24,182 bases of DNA from Isoetes engelmannii (Eukaryota; Streptophyta; Lycopodiopsida; Isoetales; Isoetaceae), in the NCBI GenBank assembly GCA_011763485.2, contig JAANSK020229967.1, positions 1-24,182 on the forward strand, read 5' to 3'. The translations under genes and the position numbers were made by a program. The notes below the pieces were generated by a model. The model saw only the letters and a program-made list of their open reading frames with translations, did no database searches and had not been told where the DNA came from. Position 1 is the stretch's first letter; each line of letters opens with the position of its first letter. This document shows positions 1-9,700 of this stretch, piece after piece.

Positions 1-89
1 AAGTCTCGCCAAATGGCGAACTTCCTCTCCGCCAACCCCGGAAACACCTGAAAGCTCTGAAACAACTTGTACCTCAGTCGGGGGGATCA

Positions 90-139
90 ACATGAAATTA
101 CTTGTTCACTTACGAAAATAAAATAAAATGATTTAATAT
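90..139. repeat. 50-bp flank block, copy 1
   Basis: This AT-rich block, starting acatgaaattacttg and ending in aatat, lies immediately before the first LTR. A near-identical 50-bp copy lies at 5213-5262, immediately before the third LTR. The internal region of the retrotransposon ends at a purine tract (4753-4762) without this block, so it is probably chromosomal flank carried along in a rearrangement. Positions 1-89 hold no recognisable gene. Confidence 0.8.
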
Positions 140-514
140 TGTTAGATATTGAAGCTGAGTAATCATCATATAATTTGTTCAGCAGTGCGTGCGCCTAATC
201 CAAGAGAAGCAGATAAAGTGCCTTAAGCACTTTAAGTGCTTGCACCAAAGGATTGGAGCGAAAACTTGGTTTGAAATGTGAAGCACCAAAGGTTGATCGA
301 TTCAGGAATTAAACCGTCCGGACATCCTGTATATAATCTCTATAATCTATGTAAATATTGAGTTGGATGATCAGAATGGCATAGTGCTTGTGTTCCCGGG
401 GCTCCCAAGGGAATATAAAAGTCATATTGATATTGTTGCTCCGGTTTTGTGAATTTGCCATAATAATATTTGTTAAGTCTTATCTTGATACATTTGAAAT
501 ATCTAGTTCTAATA
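140..514 (+). repeat. LTR1 (5' LTR)
   Basis: Begins TGTTAGATATTG and ends TCTAATA, 375 bp. Compared with the other two copies it lacks about 30 bp after ggatgat near position 368. The terminal dinucleotides are TG...TA rather than TG...CA. A TATA box lies at 330-337. The right boundary is set where the copies stop agreeing and by the primer-binding site two bases later. Confidence 0.92.
330..337 (+). promoter_or_regulatory. TATA box in LTR1
   Basis: TATATAAT inside the LTR is the likely core promoter of the retrotransposon transcript. The same motif is kept in LTR2 and LTR3 within the shared string cctgtatataatct. Confidence 0.6.
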
Positions 515-516
515 TT

Positions 517-528
517 TGGTATTAGAGC
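517..528 (+). other. Primer-binding site, initiator tRNA-Met type
   Basis: TGGTATTAGAGC sits two bases after LTR1. The usual plant copia site is TGGTATCAGAGC, complementary to the 3' part of initiator tRNA-Met. This copy has one C-to-T change; the duplicated copy at 5170-5181 keeps the consensus. Confidence 0.88.
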
Positions 529-541
529 CAGCAATATTACT

Positions 542-1279
542 ATGGCAACTCGATTTGGTGCAGAACTTATGAGTGTTGTGGAAGTGTATAATGGAGGTTC
601 TGGCTTACAAGTTCGGAAGGACCAGATTAAACAAATCCTTGATGTTGAGAATCTTTGGGAAATTGTCAATCCTTACAATCACAACCAGCTGTTTATGTTT
701 GTGAATACAGGAACAAGTGCTGATGTTAGTTCCAATGCTAGTGGAGGAGCTGCTACATCCACAAGCTCAAGAAGTGTGAGTGGAGGTGGAACAAATAATG
801 CTGGTGATGGAAGCATTGGCATCTTAACCACCAAAATCAAAGAAGCACGTGGCATCTTTACCAGCAAAGTAGGACCAACCATTCTGCTGAAATTAAGAGG
901 TAAGTCGCCTAAAGAAATGTGGAGTTGTTTGATAGCACACTATGAGAACAAGACCTCATCTGAGACTGACTTATTGAAAAAGGAACTTAGAAATCTGAAA
1001 TACAATGATGATGAAGTTGTTTCAGGTTTCTTTAACAAATTTGATAACATAGTGGCTGACCTTGATGGAGCTGGAGTCGTGTTGAATGAGAGATATTTGG
1101 TTCTAGCTATAGCTAGGTCTGTTAGTGCCAATGCATCGTTGTCTTTACTCATTAGAAATGTTGCCAAAACTCATGATGAGGCTGAAAATATGCTAAGGAC
1201 TGAGATTGAGCAAAACAAAGTGATGAAAGAAGAAGAGGGCTCTGCTGAAATACTGTTTGCTATCATTGCAATGAGGTAG
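542..1279 (+). pseudogene. copia gag (capsid) remnant
   Basis: The reading frame opens at the ATG at 542, just after the primer-binding site, and encodes about 245 residues before a stop. The first residues (MATRFGAELM) and the later stretch around SPKEMWSCLIAHYENK and LRNLKYNDDE match the capsid-like UBN2 domain of plant copia gag proteins. The region about 60-100 residues in is low-complexity Ser/Gly/Thr, unlike most copia gags. The frame breaks near 1255: the zinc knuckles continue in another frame from 1258, so a single frameshift separates capsid from nucleocapsid. In life this protein would form the cytoplasmic particle that packages the element RNA. Confidence 0.85.
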
Positions 1280-1740
1280 GCCACATCAAACCAAACTGCG
1301 CAAAACTGAATACTGAAATCACATGCTATAATTGCAAAAGTAAGCGTCATATGGCAGGAAAATGTCCAAGTCCAAAGGAATATTCAAGGGGAAGAGGAAG
1401 GGGTAAGGAGTTTGCAGCAAGAGGTGGCACATCTAGGCAACATGCAGGTGATGTTGGAGTTCATATAGCAAAGGAAAATTCAGAGGTTGAGCACAAATGT
1501 GATACAGCCAATGAAGATGAGGTAAAAATCATTTGCTCTTTAAATCATGACAACGAAACTAACTTCAAACGTGATGTGATTGTAGTTGATAGTGGAGCTG
1601 CGAGATCAGTAGTGGAATCTACTGATCTGCTCAAGAACTTGATTACAACTCATTCAAAGCATGTGCAAGTAGGAATTAGAGAACTCCAAAGAATCCAAGG
1701 ATGTGGAATGCTACAGTTTCTAGACTTAGAAATATGGTAA
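1258..1740 (+). pseudogene. copia zinc knuckles and aspartic protease remnant
   Basis: In the frame starting at 1258 there are two CCHC zinc knuckles: CYHCNEVGHIKPNC at 1258-1299 and CYNCKSKRHMAGKC at 1324-1365. Both keep the CX2CX4HX4C spacing for RNA binding. A basic linker (SRGRGRGKEF) follows. The protease active-site motif DSGA is at 1588-1599, within VIVVDSGAARSV. The frame is lost near 1700, where the next domain continues in a different frame. The protease would have cut the gag-pol polyprotein. Two knuckles rather than one is less common in copia elements. Confidence 0.85.
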
Positions 1741-2624
1741 ACATAGAAAATGTTCTATGTGTTCCCAGCTTAATAAAAAATCTCATTTCAGTAGGGCAGT
1801 TGTTGGATTTAGGGTATGAAGTCTTCTTTGACAAAAGGACATGTAAAGTGTTCTTCAATAATAAACTAAATTTTTTTGCTATCCGAGTTGGAAACTTGTA
1901 TCAAATGGATAACTATTCTCTTGATAGTATAAATGCAGTCGAATTTCCTAATGCTAACTTATGGCACAACAGGCTTGCTCACACTCACTTCAACAATCTA
2001 AAATTGATGACAAAGAAAGGGCTTATAAACTGCAATATAGAAGGAAAAGAAAAACACCTGTGTGAAGGATGCATGCTAGGAAAGACTAGCAAATTACCTT
2101 TTCCACACTCAAGTAAGAGAGCAGATGGCATATTGGATCTAGTGCATACGAACCTGTGTGGCCCACTAAATGTGAGAGGAAAAAGTGGAAAGAGATACTT
2201 TATCTCATTTATAGACGATCATAGCAAGGGATGTACCTGCTACTGCTTGGCTAGAAAATCTCAGGCATTAGATGCTTTCAAATTATTCACTTCGGAAATT
2301 GAAAGACAAACAGGAAGAAAGTTTAAATGCATAAGGTCTAATCGAGGAGGAGAATACTTGTCTGATGAATTTAAACTCTTTTGTAAAGATAACGGTATCA
2401 GGAGATAGTTGACTTATAGGTACACACCTCAGCAGAATGGTACAACAGAAAGGAAGAATCGAACACTTCTTGATGCAGTTAGATCGATGATTAAATTTTC
2501 AGGGCTGCTAAATTACCTTTGGGAGGAGGCTTTTAAAACAGCAGTGCTCATACAAAACAAATTGCCAACTGCCAGCTTTAAAGGTAATGTCCCTGATCTT
2601 GTGTGGTCAAGCTCAAAGAGATAG
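1701..2624 (+). pseudogene. copia GAG-pre-integrase and integrase core remnant
   Basis: After a frameshift the GAG-pre-integrase zinc-binding segment is visible (LWHNRLAHTHF, then HLCEGCMLGKTSKLPFP), followed by the DDE integrase core. The first catalytic position, in VHTNLCGPLN, is Asn (codon 2151-2153) and the second, in IRSNRGGEY, is also Asn (2340-2342); both are Asp in active family members. The third catalytic residue, Glu, is kept in NGTTERKNRTL (2448-2450). A TAG stop at 2406-2408 splits the core, and the frame resumes directly after it. Even without the stop this integrase would lack two of its three metal-binding residues. The role of the family is inserting element DNA into the chromosome. 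Confidence 0.9.
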
Positions 2625-3355
2625 ACTACATCATATTCAAAGCATATGGATGTCTTGGATATATCCATGTCCCCACAGAACTGAGAAAAAAACTTGATGA
2701 CAAGGCAGATATAGGATATTTAGTTGGATATGATGAGCATATAAAAGGATACCGGATGTTTGTACCTAAGCTGAACAAGATTGTTATTAGTAGGGATATT
2801 GTTTTTGATGAACAAACCTTGTGCAAACATAGAGCAACAAAACCTATTCCAGATAAGAAAGTCACTATTGAGAATGAAAGTACTATTGAAAATGCAAAAG
2901 AGGATAATGTTAAGAGGTCTGATGAATAGATTGAAGACGAGAGTGATGATGAAGAAACAAATGAAACCACTAGCTCACATCCAGCATGCAGAGATATTGA
3001 TGAAGGAAGTGGTAAAAGCATTGAACAAATATACAACAATGTAGCAGGCAGCTCCAAGTGAAGAAAAACCCAACTCAAAAGATTAAAGGCAGATTTGCAC
3101 ATAGATGAGATGTCTATGACAGACATAACAGTGGCAAAAGTAGCAGAATTGAAAACCTGCATAAAGAAGTAGAACTAGAGAAGATAATGGCTATTATGGA
3201 TGATGTTATTATACCAAAGACATATGAAGAAGCAATAAACAGTCTTGACAGAGAGAAATGGATACATGCCATGAACGAAGAAATGAAGTCATTTAGGGAC
3301 ACACAAACTTATGAAATTATAGAAAACCCAGAAGGGAAAAACATAGTTAGAAACA
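2625..3355 (+). pseudogene. Integrase C-terminal part and linker to RT, broken
   Basis: After another frameshift, the post-integrase region typical of copia is readable from about 2630: KAYGCLGYIHVP, GYLVGYDEHIKGYRMF and DIVFDEQ. A TAG stop lies at 2927. The acidic linker (IEDESDDEETNETT) continues past it. From about 3060 the frame changes again and leads into KTYEEAINSLDREKWIHAMN at about 3211-3270, the conserved approach to the reverse transcriptase. Stops and frame changes make the whole stretch non-functional. Confidence 0.8.
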
Positions 3356-4265
3356 TGGTTGTACAGAGTCAAAACTGGGGCTGATGGAGACAAAATGTTC
3401 AAGGCAAGATTAGTAGCCTAGGGCTTCTCTCAGAAAAAGGAAAAGGACTATGATGAAATCTTCTCACCAGTGGTAAAGCTAACTAGTATCAGACTACTGC
3501 TATCCATAGCTAATGCTAAAAACTTAGAATTACATCAGATGGATTTCAAAACAACATTTTTGAATGCAGAATTGAAAGAATATATCTTCATGAGACAAGC
3601 GATAGGCTTTGAATAGGGAATTAACATGGTATGGAAACTAAATCGAGCAGTCTATGGCCTCAAACAATCACCAAGATAATGGCACTTTTGCATGGATGGT
3701 TATCTCAAAGAACAAGGATTTGAAAGAATGAAAAATGATGGGAAGCTATATAGAATCATAAATGGAAATGACTTTTGCATAATTGCTCTCTATGTAGATG
3801 ATTGCATAATGATTGCCAACAGTTCTAAATACATGGAAAATTGTTAGAATGTGTTGAAGAAGAGATTCGATATGACTGATTTAGGGGAGCTAAAACATTT
3901 TCTTGGAATAGAAGTACACAGAGACAGAGAAAAGAGAAGCTTGAATCTGACCCAAAGCAGACATATTCAAAACATGCTAAAGAGATTCAATATGCAGGAA
4001 GCAAAGGTTGCAAAGACACCAATTGCACCAGGGCACAAACTGACAGATTATATAAAAGCAGAAAAAGATGTGCTAAATTTGGAGGACGTCCCTTATAGGG
4101 AATTAATAGGATACTTTATATCTCTTATAATTCTCGGCCTGATATAACTTACACTGTGAACTTACTAAGCAGGTACAATCATTGTCCAACAAAGGCACAT
4201 TGGGAAGCAAGGAAACGTGTACTCAGGTACTTTAAGGGGACTCTACATCATGGCATAACTCTTTC
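3356..4265 (+). pseudogene. copia reverse transcriptase remnant
   Basis: The reverse transcriptase is readable mostly in one frame from 3356. Motifs in order: YRVKTGADGDKMFKARLVA; FSPVVKLTSIRLLLSIA; HQMDFKTTFLNAEL (first catalytic Asp present); AVYGLKQSPR; and the catalytic YVDD box at 3791-3802. Then come FDMTDLGELKHFLGIEV and the connection domain. Stops interrupt it at 3419 (TAG), 3614 (TAG), 3677 (TAA) and 3845 (TAG). Near 4115-4150 the frame shifts before the segment SRPDITYTVNLLSRY. The active-site aspartates survive although the gene is dead. Confidence 0.92.
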
Positions 4266-4768
4266 ATGTCAGATAATCTGCAACTAGTTAGCTATTGTGA
4301 TGTTGACTGGGGAGGTGACTTAAGTACCAGGAAATCTACATCAGATTATGTGATATTTGCTGGAGGAGGAGCCATTGCTTGGAGAAGCAAAAAGCAAAGT
4401 GCAATTGCATTATCGTCAGCTGAAGCTGAATATGCAGCCAACTCTTTAGTTGCTAAAGAATTAGTTTGGCTAAGAAGACTAATTGAGGAGTTGGGCAACA
4501 AACAAGATCAACCAACATCTATCTTCAAAGATAGCATGAGTTATATGGCTATTGCGAAGAACCCTGTCAAACACGGAGAACTAAACATATTGAGCTAAGT
4601 ATGCACTTTATCAGAGATCTTACAGACAAGGGCCAGATAAAAATGAATTATGTACAAACTGATTTGCAAGTAGCAGATGTATTCACAAAGGCGCTCGTGG
4701 AGAGAAACTTCTGCAAGTTTAGAGACAGTCTACAAGTTACAAATTATATGATGAAGGAGGAGTGTTAG
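4266..4768 (+). pseudogene. copia RNase H remnant
   Basis: A copia RNase H domain, which would degrade the RNA strand of the RNA/DNA hybrid. Visible landmarks are SYCDVDWGGDLSTRKSTS, IAWRSKKQSAIALSSAEAEY and KDSMSYMAIAKNPV, with acidic residues at the usual places. A frameshift near 4575 moves the C-terminus (IELSMHFIRDLTDKG, then DVFTKAL) to another frame. The final stop codon, TAG at 4766-4768, lies inside the first bases of LTR2. Confidence 0.9.
4753..4762 (+). other. Polypurine tract
   Basis: GAAGGAGGAG directly precedes the TGTTAG start of LTR2. This is the expected position and composition of the plus-strand primer of reverse transcription. Confidence 0.85.
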
Positions 4769-5167
4769 ATATTGAAGCTGAGTAATCATCATATAATTTG
4801 TTCAGCAGTGCGTGCACCTAATCCAAGAGAAGCCGATAAAGTGCCTCAAGCACTTTAAGTGCTTGAACCAAAGGATTGGAGCGAAAACTTGGTTTGAAAT
4901 ATGAAGCACCAAAGGTTGATCGATTCAGGAGTTAAACCGTCCGGACACCCTGTATATAATCTTTGTAATCTATGTAAATATTGAGCTGGATGATATGTGT
5001 CATAGATTGTGGATCTGCAGAAGTCAGAATGGCATAGTGCTTGTGTTCTCGGGGCTCTCAAGGGAATATAAAAGTCATATTGATATTGTTGCTCCGATTT
5101 TGTGAATTTGCCATAATAATATTCGTTAAGTCTTATCTTGATACACTTGAAATATCTAATAATAATA
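4763..5167 (+). repeat. LTR2 (3' LTR)
   Basis: A 405-bp LTR beginning TGTTAG and ending AATAATA just before TTTGGTATCAGAGC. It keeps the roughly 30 bp missing from LTR1. By eye it differs from LTR3 at about 21-24 sites and from LTR1 at about 16-19. It is followed by internal-region sequence, not by chromosomal flank. Confidence 0.92.
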
Positions 5168-5212
5168 TTTGGTATCAGAGCCAGCAATATTACTATGGCA
5201 ACTCGATTTCGT
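5168..5212 (+). repeat. Second primer-binding site plus start of internal region
   Basis: This stretch repeats 515-558: the primer-binding site (5170-5181, consensus TGGTATCAGAGC), then agccagcaatattactatggcaactcgattt with the gag start. Similarity stops at about 5209, after only about 40 bp of internal sequence, and is followed by the 50-bp flank block. It is therefore the truncated head of another element copy joined to flank DNA. Confidence 0.88.
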
Positions 5213-5262
5213 ACATGAAATTACTTGTTCACCTACAAAAATAAAATAAAACGAGTTAATAT
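5213..5262. repeat. 50-bp flank block, copy 2
   Basis: Near-identical to 90-139, differing at only a few bases, and again ending in AATAT directly before an LTR. Its presence between LTR2 and LTR3 shows that chromosomal flank was duplicated along with the LTR. Confidence 0.85.
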
Positions 5263-5667
5263 TGTTAGATATTGATGCTGAGTAATCATCATATAATTTG
5301 TTCAGCAGTGCGTGCACCTAATCCAAGAGACGCAGATAAAGTCCCTTAAGCACTTTAAGTGCTTGCACCAAAGGATTGGAGCGAAAACTTGGTTTGAAAT
5401 GTGGAGCACCAAAGGTTGATCGATTCAGGAATTAAACCGTTCGGACACCCTGTATATAATCTCTGCAATCTATGTAAATATTGAGCTGGATGATCTGTGT
5501 GATAGACTGTGGATCTGCAGAAGTCAGAATGGCATAGTGCTTGTGTTCTCGGGGCTCCCAAGGGAATATAAAAGTCATATTGATATTGTTGCTACGGTTT
5601 TGTGAATTTGCCATAATAATATGTGTTAAGTCTTATCTTGATACACTTGAAATATCTAGTTCTAATA
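5263..5667 (+). repeat. LTR3, flanked by AATAT on both sides
   Basis: A third, 405-bp LTR of the same family with a TATA box and the TG...TA ends. AATAT lies on both sides (5258-5262 and 5668-5672), so taken alone it looks like a solo LTR with its target-site duplication. It is closer to LTR1 (about 14 differences by eye, plus the LTR1 gap) than to LTR2, and shares with LTR1 the end ctagttctaata. Confidence 0.92.
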
Positions 5668-5672
5668 AATAT

Positions 5673-6714
5673 TGCAAACATACACAAAAACTACAGAAAA
5701 ATCATGAAGCAATCCTAACCATAAGCCGCAAGCTGAAATGCCTAATCGCAGCGTCTCCTAAACCAAGATTATGGCCTCCTCAGTGAAAATGAAAAAAAAA
5801 AATTAAAAAACGGACTAAAAAGATAAAAAATCGAAAGTGGCTACTCCAATGCCTCCTGCAATGCACACATCGCCTTGATCGAAGTAAGAAGCAGCGCGAA
5901 GCCCGCAAGCGCAAATCCGACAAAGCACAAGAAGAAAAAATGATTCATAAAACAGAGTTTCAACGTCCTTGCCACGTCATCGCCAGACAAGACGAAATGC
6001 TCTTGGGTCTAACATTACGACAGGGAATGTTCAGGCTAGGCCCTTAGCGGGGTGTGGGCCAGGCTTGCCCCTTATGTGGCTTGCCCCGCCCTTACCCCGC
6101 GTAAGGGCCTAGCCCTGAAAAGTGAGGTGTGAGTGATGTACACCATTTCTATCATAGGAACCACTCAAATACATTTTGTACCCATTGCAAAAATAGAACG
6201 CGTAAATGATGTAAACTGAACATAGCAAGCAACAACTAAATTTAATGGTTGGAAAAATGTGCACATTCAAAACATGAATATATGATATGCAATGAATATG
6301 CAATGGATAACTAAAACTCCCCACAGCAAAATAACATGCAGGGCATGTACATCATTTAAAGTATTCCAACATTATTGCATCTAAACTTCTGGCATGCAAC
6401 ATGCACTCTTTCATATAATTCCATAGTTAGTGGCTGCAAGCTTCAAGTTCAATTTCTCCTTCAATAATTTCCTTTTACATTGAACTAGAATGCCTTAAAA
6501 GTAGCACAAATCTCAATTTAGAGTATATAAATGTCATTACCAGATGAATTAGTTCGTCTTGTAGTGCCAAGGCACAAATTAAGAATATAGATTCATTTGC
6601 CATAATCTTGGATAGTCAGCCATGGAATAATATTTTAATATTCTAATGGAAACTTACCTAAACCTTAGTACGTGACTTAAAATGGAGCAACATTTTGAGA
6701 AACAGGGTCTTGCC
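5673..6714. other. Region without a recognised gene
   Basis: No convincing gene was found here. At about 5840-6012 the minus strand has a CpG-rich open stretch that would encode a hydrophobic segment (MNHFFFLCFVGFALAGFALL). Overlapping frames on both strands are open there too, so I do not call a gene. The rest is AT-rich apart from the GC-rich inverted repeat listed separately. Confidence 0.6.
6032..6117. repeat. GC-rich inverted repeat
   Basis: The left arm (6032-6052, caggctaggcccttagcggg) pairs with the right arm (6095-6117), which reads nearly the same on the opposite strand, with about two mismatches or indels. Between the arms the ten-base ggcttgcccc occurs twice. The block is much richer in G+C than its surroundings. 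It may be the end of a foldback or MITE-like element, or a folded transcript; no gene is attached to it. Confidence 0.7.
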
Positions 6715-6768
6715 TGGCACTTAGAGAAGAGGGAGTCCATAGTGTTAATTCAAGAGCTCTAAGTGCCA
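6715..6768. repeat. 12-bp perfect inverted repeat with 30-base loop
   Basis: TGGCACTTAGAG at 6715-6726 is the exact reverse complement of CTCTAAGTGCCA at 6757-6768. The arms are too short for a typical plant microRNA precursor. The right arm overlaps a possible minus-strand exon. Confidence 0.7.
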
Positions 6769-9700
6769 CCTGGGCATGCAGACTTTGGCAAACCTGAGAA
6801 ATGAAAATGAAGAGCATTCGTTTCAATTGCAGTAGTTACCTAACACATATGGCAGCCGGAAAGCTTCCCCCTTTAAATGTTCCAAGCTCTTCCTCCAAAA
6901 TGCCTGCACCAAAAAACGTTTATGTATAAGGATAGAATCTAAACTTTGGGACAAAGCATAATCCAAATGATTTGCTACCCCTATCACTTCAGCTGCTCCT
7001 GCTCAGACTTCGGGAACAGGAAAATAGGGAATATGCCTCAAGATGGTGTCTTGGAACTATCGAGGCTTCCTCTGGCAGAAAGGCGACAGCTTGAACTCTA
7101 TTGCTCAGGATATGGACATCATCTTCCTGATGGAAACATGGGAGCATGCTGGACGTAGACTGCCGAACCTTTCAAGTTATGAGCATGTCTTTATGTTCAA
7201 CAAATGCATAGGGAAGCAGGGGCATGGGGGCATTGCATGCTACTAATATATCGCATTGGCACGGTTGGTCTCCCTGTGCAAGACGGACCGGCACAACCGG
7301 TACCTATGGGTGCGCATACAACCTTGTGATGACACCCCTCTTTTTGTGACGGCCTGCTATTTCTCGTATGCCGAGAGTAATTTCTATGGCGCTCATCAGG
7401 ATGTGGACATGTTGGAGCCGTATGTCGATCTATACGATGATATACAACAGTATCAGCGGCTGGGGAAAGTCATACTACTTGGAGACTTCAATGCCCGAAC
7501 AGGGACTGAGCAGGTGACCAGGTGGGATTCGCTTGCCGAGGATGCACTGTAGCTAAACCCAGCAGAGGCGGCTTGCCCAAGGGGATCAGCGGACACCTGT
7601 GTCGCACGATAGGGCAGGCAGCTGCTCTTGCTCTGCAGCATCTTTGACCTGCTAATCTGCAATGGACTGGCGCAGTGGCCATCCTCCAGTGGATACACTT
7701 GCCGGCAGGACATCCAGGGGAGAGGCCAGAGTGTGGTTGACTATGTGCGCATGGAAGAACCACATCTGCATCTCATTAAGCATTTTGACATTGGCACAAC
7801 AACCCAGGATGAGGAAGTGAACTCCAACCACCAGCCCCTTCTTCTAAGGGTAGCCTTGCAAGTCACCCACACAACCGTTCACTCGGCACATCAGATATGC
7901 TAGCTGGGTCTGGACTATGATCAAGCAGAGAGATACACTGGGGAGGTCGAGCAGGGCCTGACAGAGATACTACAACTTCCCACACTGCAGCAGCAGACAA
8001 CTCGCTTGACTCAGGTCCTCATAGCAGCAGTAGACACATGCTTCGGGAGGGGAGGCTCGCATGGGCAAGTCCGGACCTTCACCTTCCCTTGTAACTGCTG
8101 GTTTGATGAGGAATACCACGAATTGAAATGCCAGCTTCGTTGAGTCACCGACCCCATTGAGCGCCCCCAGGCCATCATTCAGTATCGCAGTTTCCTCAAA
8201 AGCAGGAAGGATGCGTATCTTGCGAAGCGCCAGCGCGAAATGTTCTGCATCTTGGAATGACACCCTAAGAGGTTTTGGAGAGAGGTGCTAAGGAAGACGT
8301 GGCAGCCTGTAGGAGACATTACTACAGAGCAATGGGTCCAGTACCCGCAACAGCGATATGATCCTCTGGACGGACAGGCGCGGTGTCCTCATAGACAGGG
8401 TTGCCACTAATCATAATGATGGACGACGTAATCATGGGCCTCCACTGCCTAGCTAATGGGAAGGCAATCAATTTGGATCGTATGCAAGCATAACTCCTTA
8501 AATGGGCTGGGCCGCCAATGGTGCCTGTGCTGACATCAATGTTCAATAGGGCATTACAGGAAGAACTTATGTCACAGTGGACTTGCAGCAGGGTTGTCCC
8601 CATATACAAGGCCGGGGACCCGAACTGCCCGGCTAATTACCGTACTGTAATGGTCATCTCACTCTTTGCGAAACTTTTGGCTACCATTATCGAACAGTGG
8701 GTAACTATATGGACGAAGAACTCAGAGTTATGTGCTCTCACCCAGGTAGGCTTCCGCCCTTTCCACTCCACCATTTACCATCTATTCACGCTCAGAGCCA
8801 TCATTGAGGATAGCACGAACCGTTGACATGACCTTTACTGCTATTTTGTTGATTTCGCCAAAGCTTTTGATACGGTGCCTCAAAATAAGTTGTGGAACAA
8901 ACTGCAGCAGCTTGGGACACCCCTAGACCTACAGAATACAATATACGGGTTGTATGGGGCATGCTCCGGATGCCTGGTGCCGTCAAGACAGCCAATTGAC
9001 AGCGGTATTGGAGTGCGCCAGGGTTGCCCACTTTCGCCTACACTTTTTGACCTCTACATTGACCAATTGGAACAGCGAACATGGGAGAATGGGCACCCCG
9101 CTGGTACACCACATTGTCAGGCAACTGATCTACGCTGATGATGTGGACCTCTTGGCACACACCCCAGAAGACATGTAGCACCATCTGGATGCCCTTGCCA
9201 ATTTTGCCAGTACACCAACATGCGAGTCAACTTGGCTAAAACTAAGGTCCTGCTCGTGTCATCCTCCTGACACCCAAGACCACCTTCCTTCACATACCAG
9301 GGGCAAGCCATAGAAGTAACTCCCACCTACAAATATTTAGGAATTGAGTTCTCCACTACCACGCACTCGGATAGCTGCATCCGACTACGGGTCATAGCAG
9401 GCTGAAAGGGCTTATACGCCATGCAGAACAATAGTCACCAGGCAGAGCTGTATGTCTGGGATCATCAGTCACGCCTGTTTAGAGCTTTGGTTGAGTTTAT
9501 TCTCTTGTATGGGATGGAAGTTTGGGGCCCAGTCATATCTGACACCACGCAAGGTGGCCTAGAATGAGTACAGAAGGATTTCTAGGCACGTGCACTCGGG
9601 GTGAAGTCCACAATGCCGTATCAGATACTCCTCCTGGAAACAAGTTTCCTCCCGCTTCAGAGAGCAGCCATGCGCCGCCATCTTCTGTACTTTCAGAAGG

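Larger units (their letters stand above)
140..5167 (+). mobile_element. Degenerate Ty1/copia LTR retrotransposon
   Basis: A full-length but dead Ty1/copia element. It has an LTR at each end (140-514 and 4763-5167), a primer-binding site at 517-528, a purine tract at 4753-4762, and domains in the copia order gag, protease, integrase, reverse transcriptase, RNase H. The reading frame is broken at least six times by frameshifts and by stops at 2406, 2927, 3419, 3614, 3677 and 3845. By eye the two LTRs differ at about 16-19 of 375 aligned sites plus one 30-bp gap, so the insertion is not recent. The 5-bp AATAT at 135-139 matches AATAT at 5668-5672 beyond the third LTR, not the sequence after the second LTR, so the 3' side has been rearranged. 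The protein motifs fit the TNT1-like copia branch of plants. Confidence 0.95.

Noticed and set aside
2626-3162. A 178-codon minus-strand frame inside the copia element
   Set aside because: It lies opposite recognisable integrase C-terminal and linker sequence and has no motif of its own.
4855-5614. Short minus-strand frames in LTR2 and LTR3
   Set aside because: The same frames recur in every LTR copy because the DNA is repeated; they overlap LTR regulatory sequence and have no known domain.
5840-6012. A minus-strand membrane-protein fragment with a hydrophobic segment
   Set aside because: All frames on both strands are nearly open there, no start or splice site is convincing, and T-rich DNA easily yields hydrophobic stretches.
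6793-6839. A 46-nt intron in the tentative minus-strand gene using the acceptor at 6793
   Set aside because: It is shorter than usual plant introns. The acceptor at 6770 gives a 70-nt intron with the same frame.
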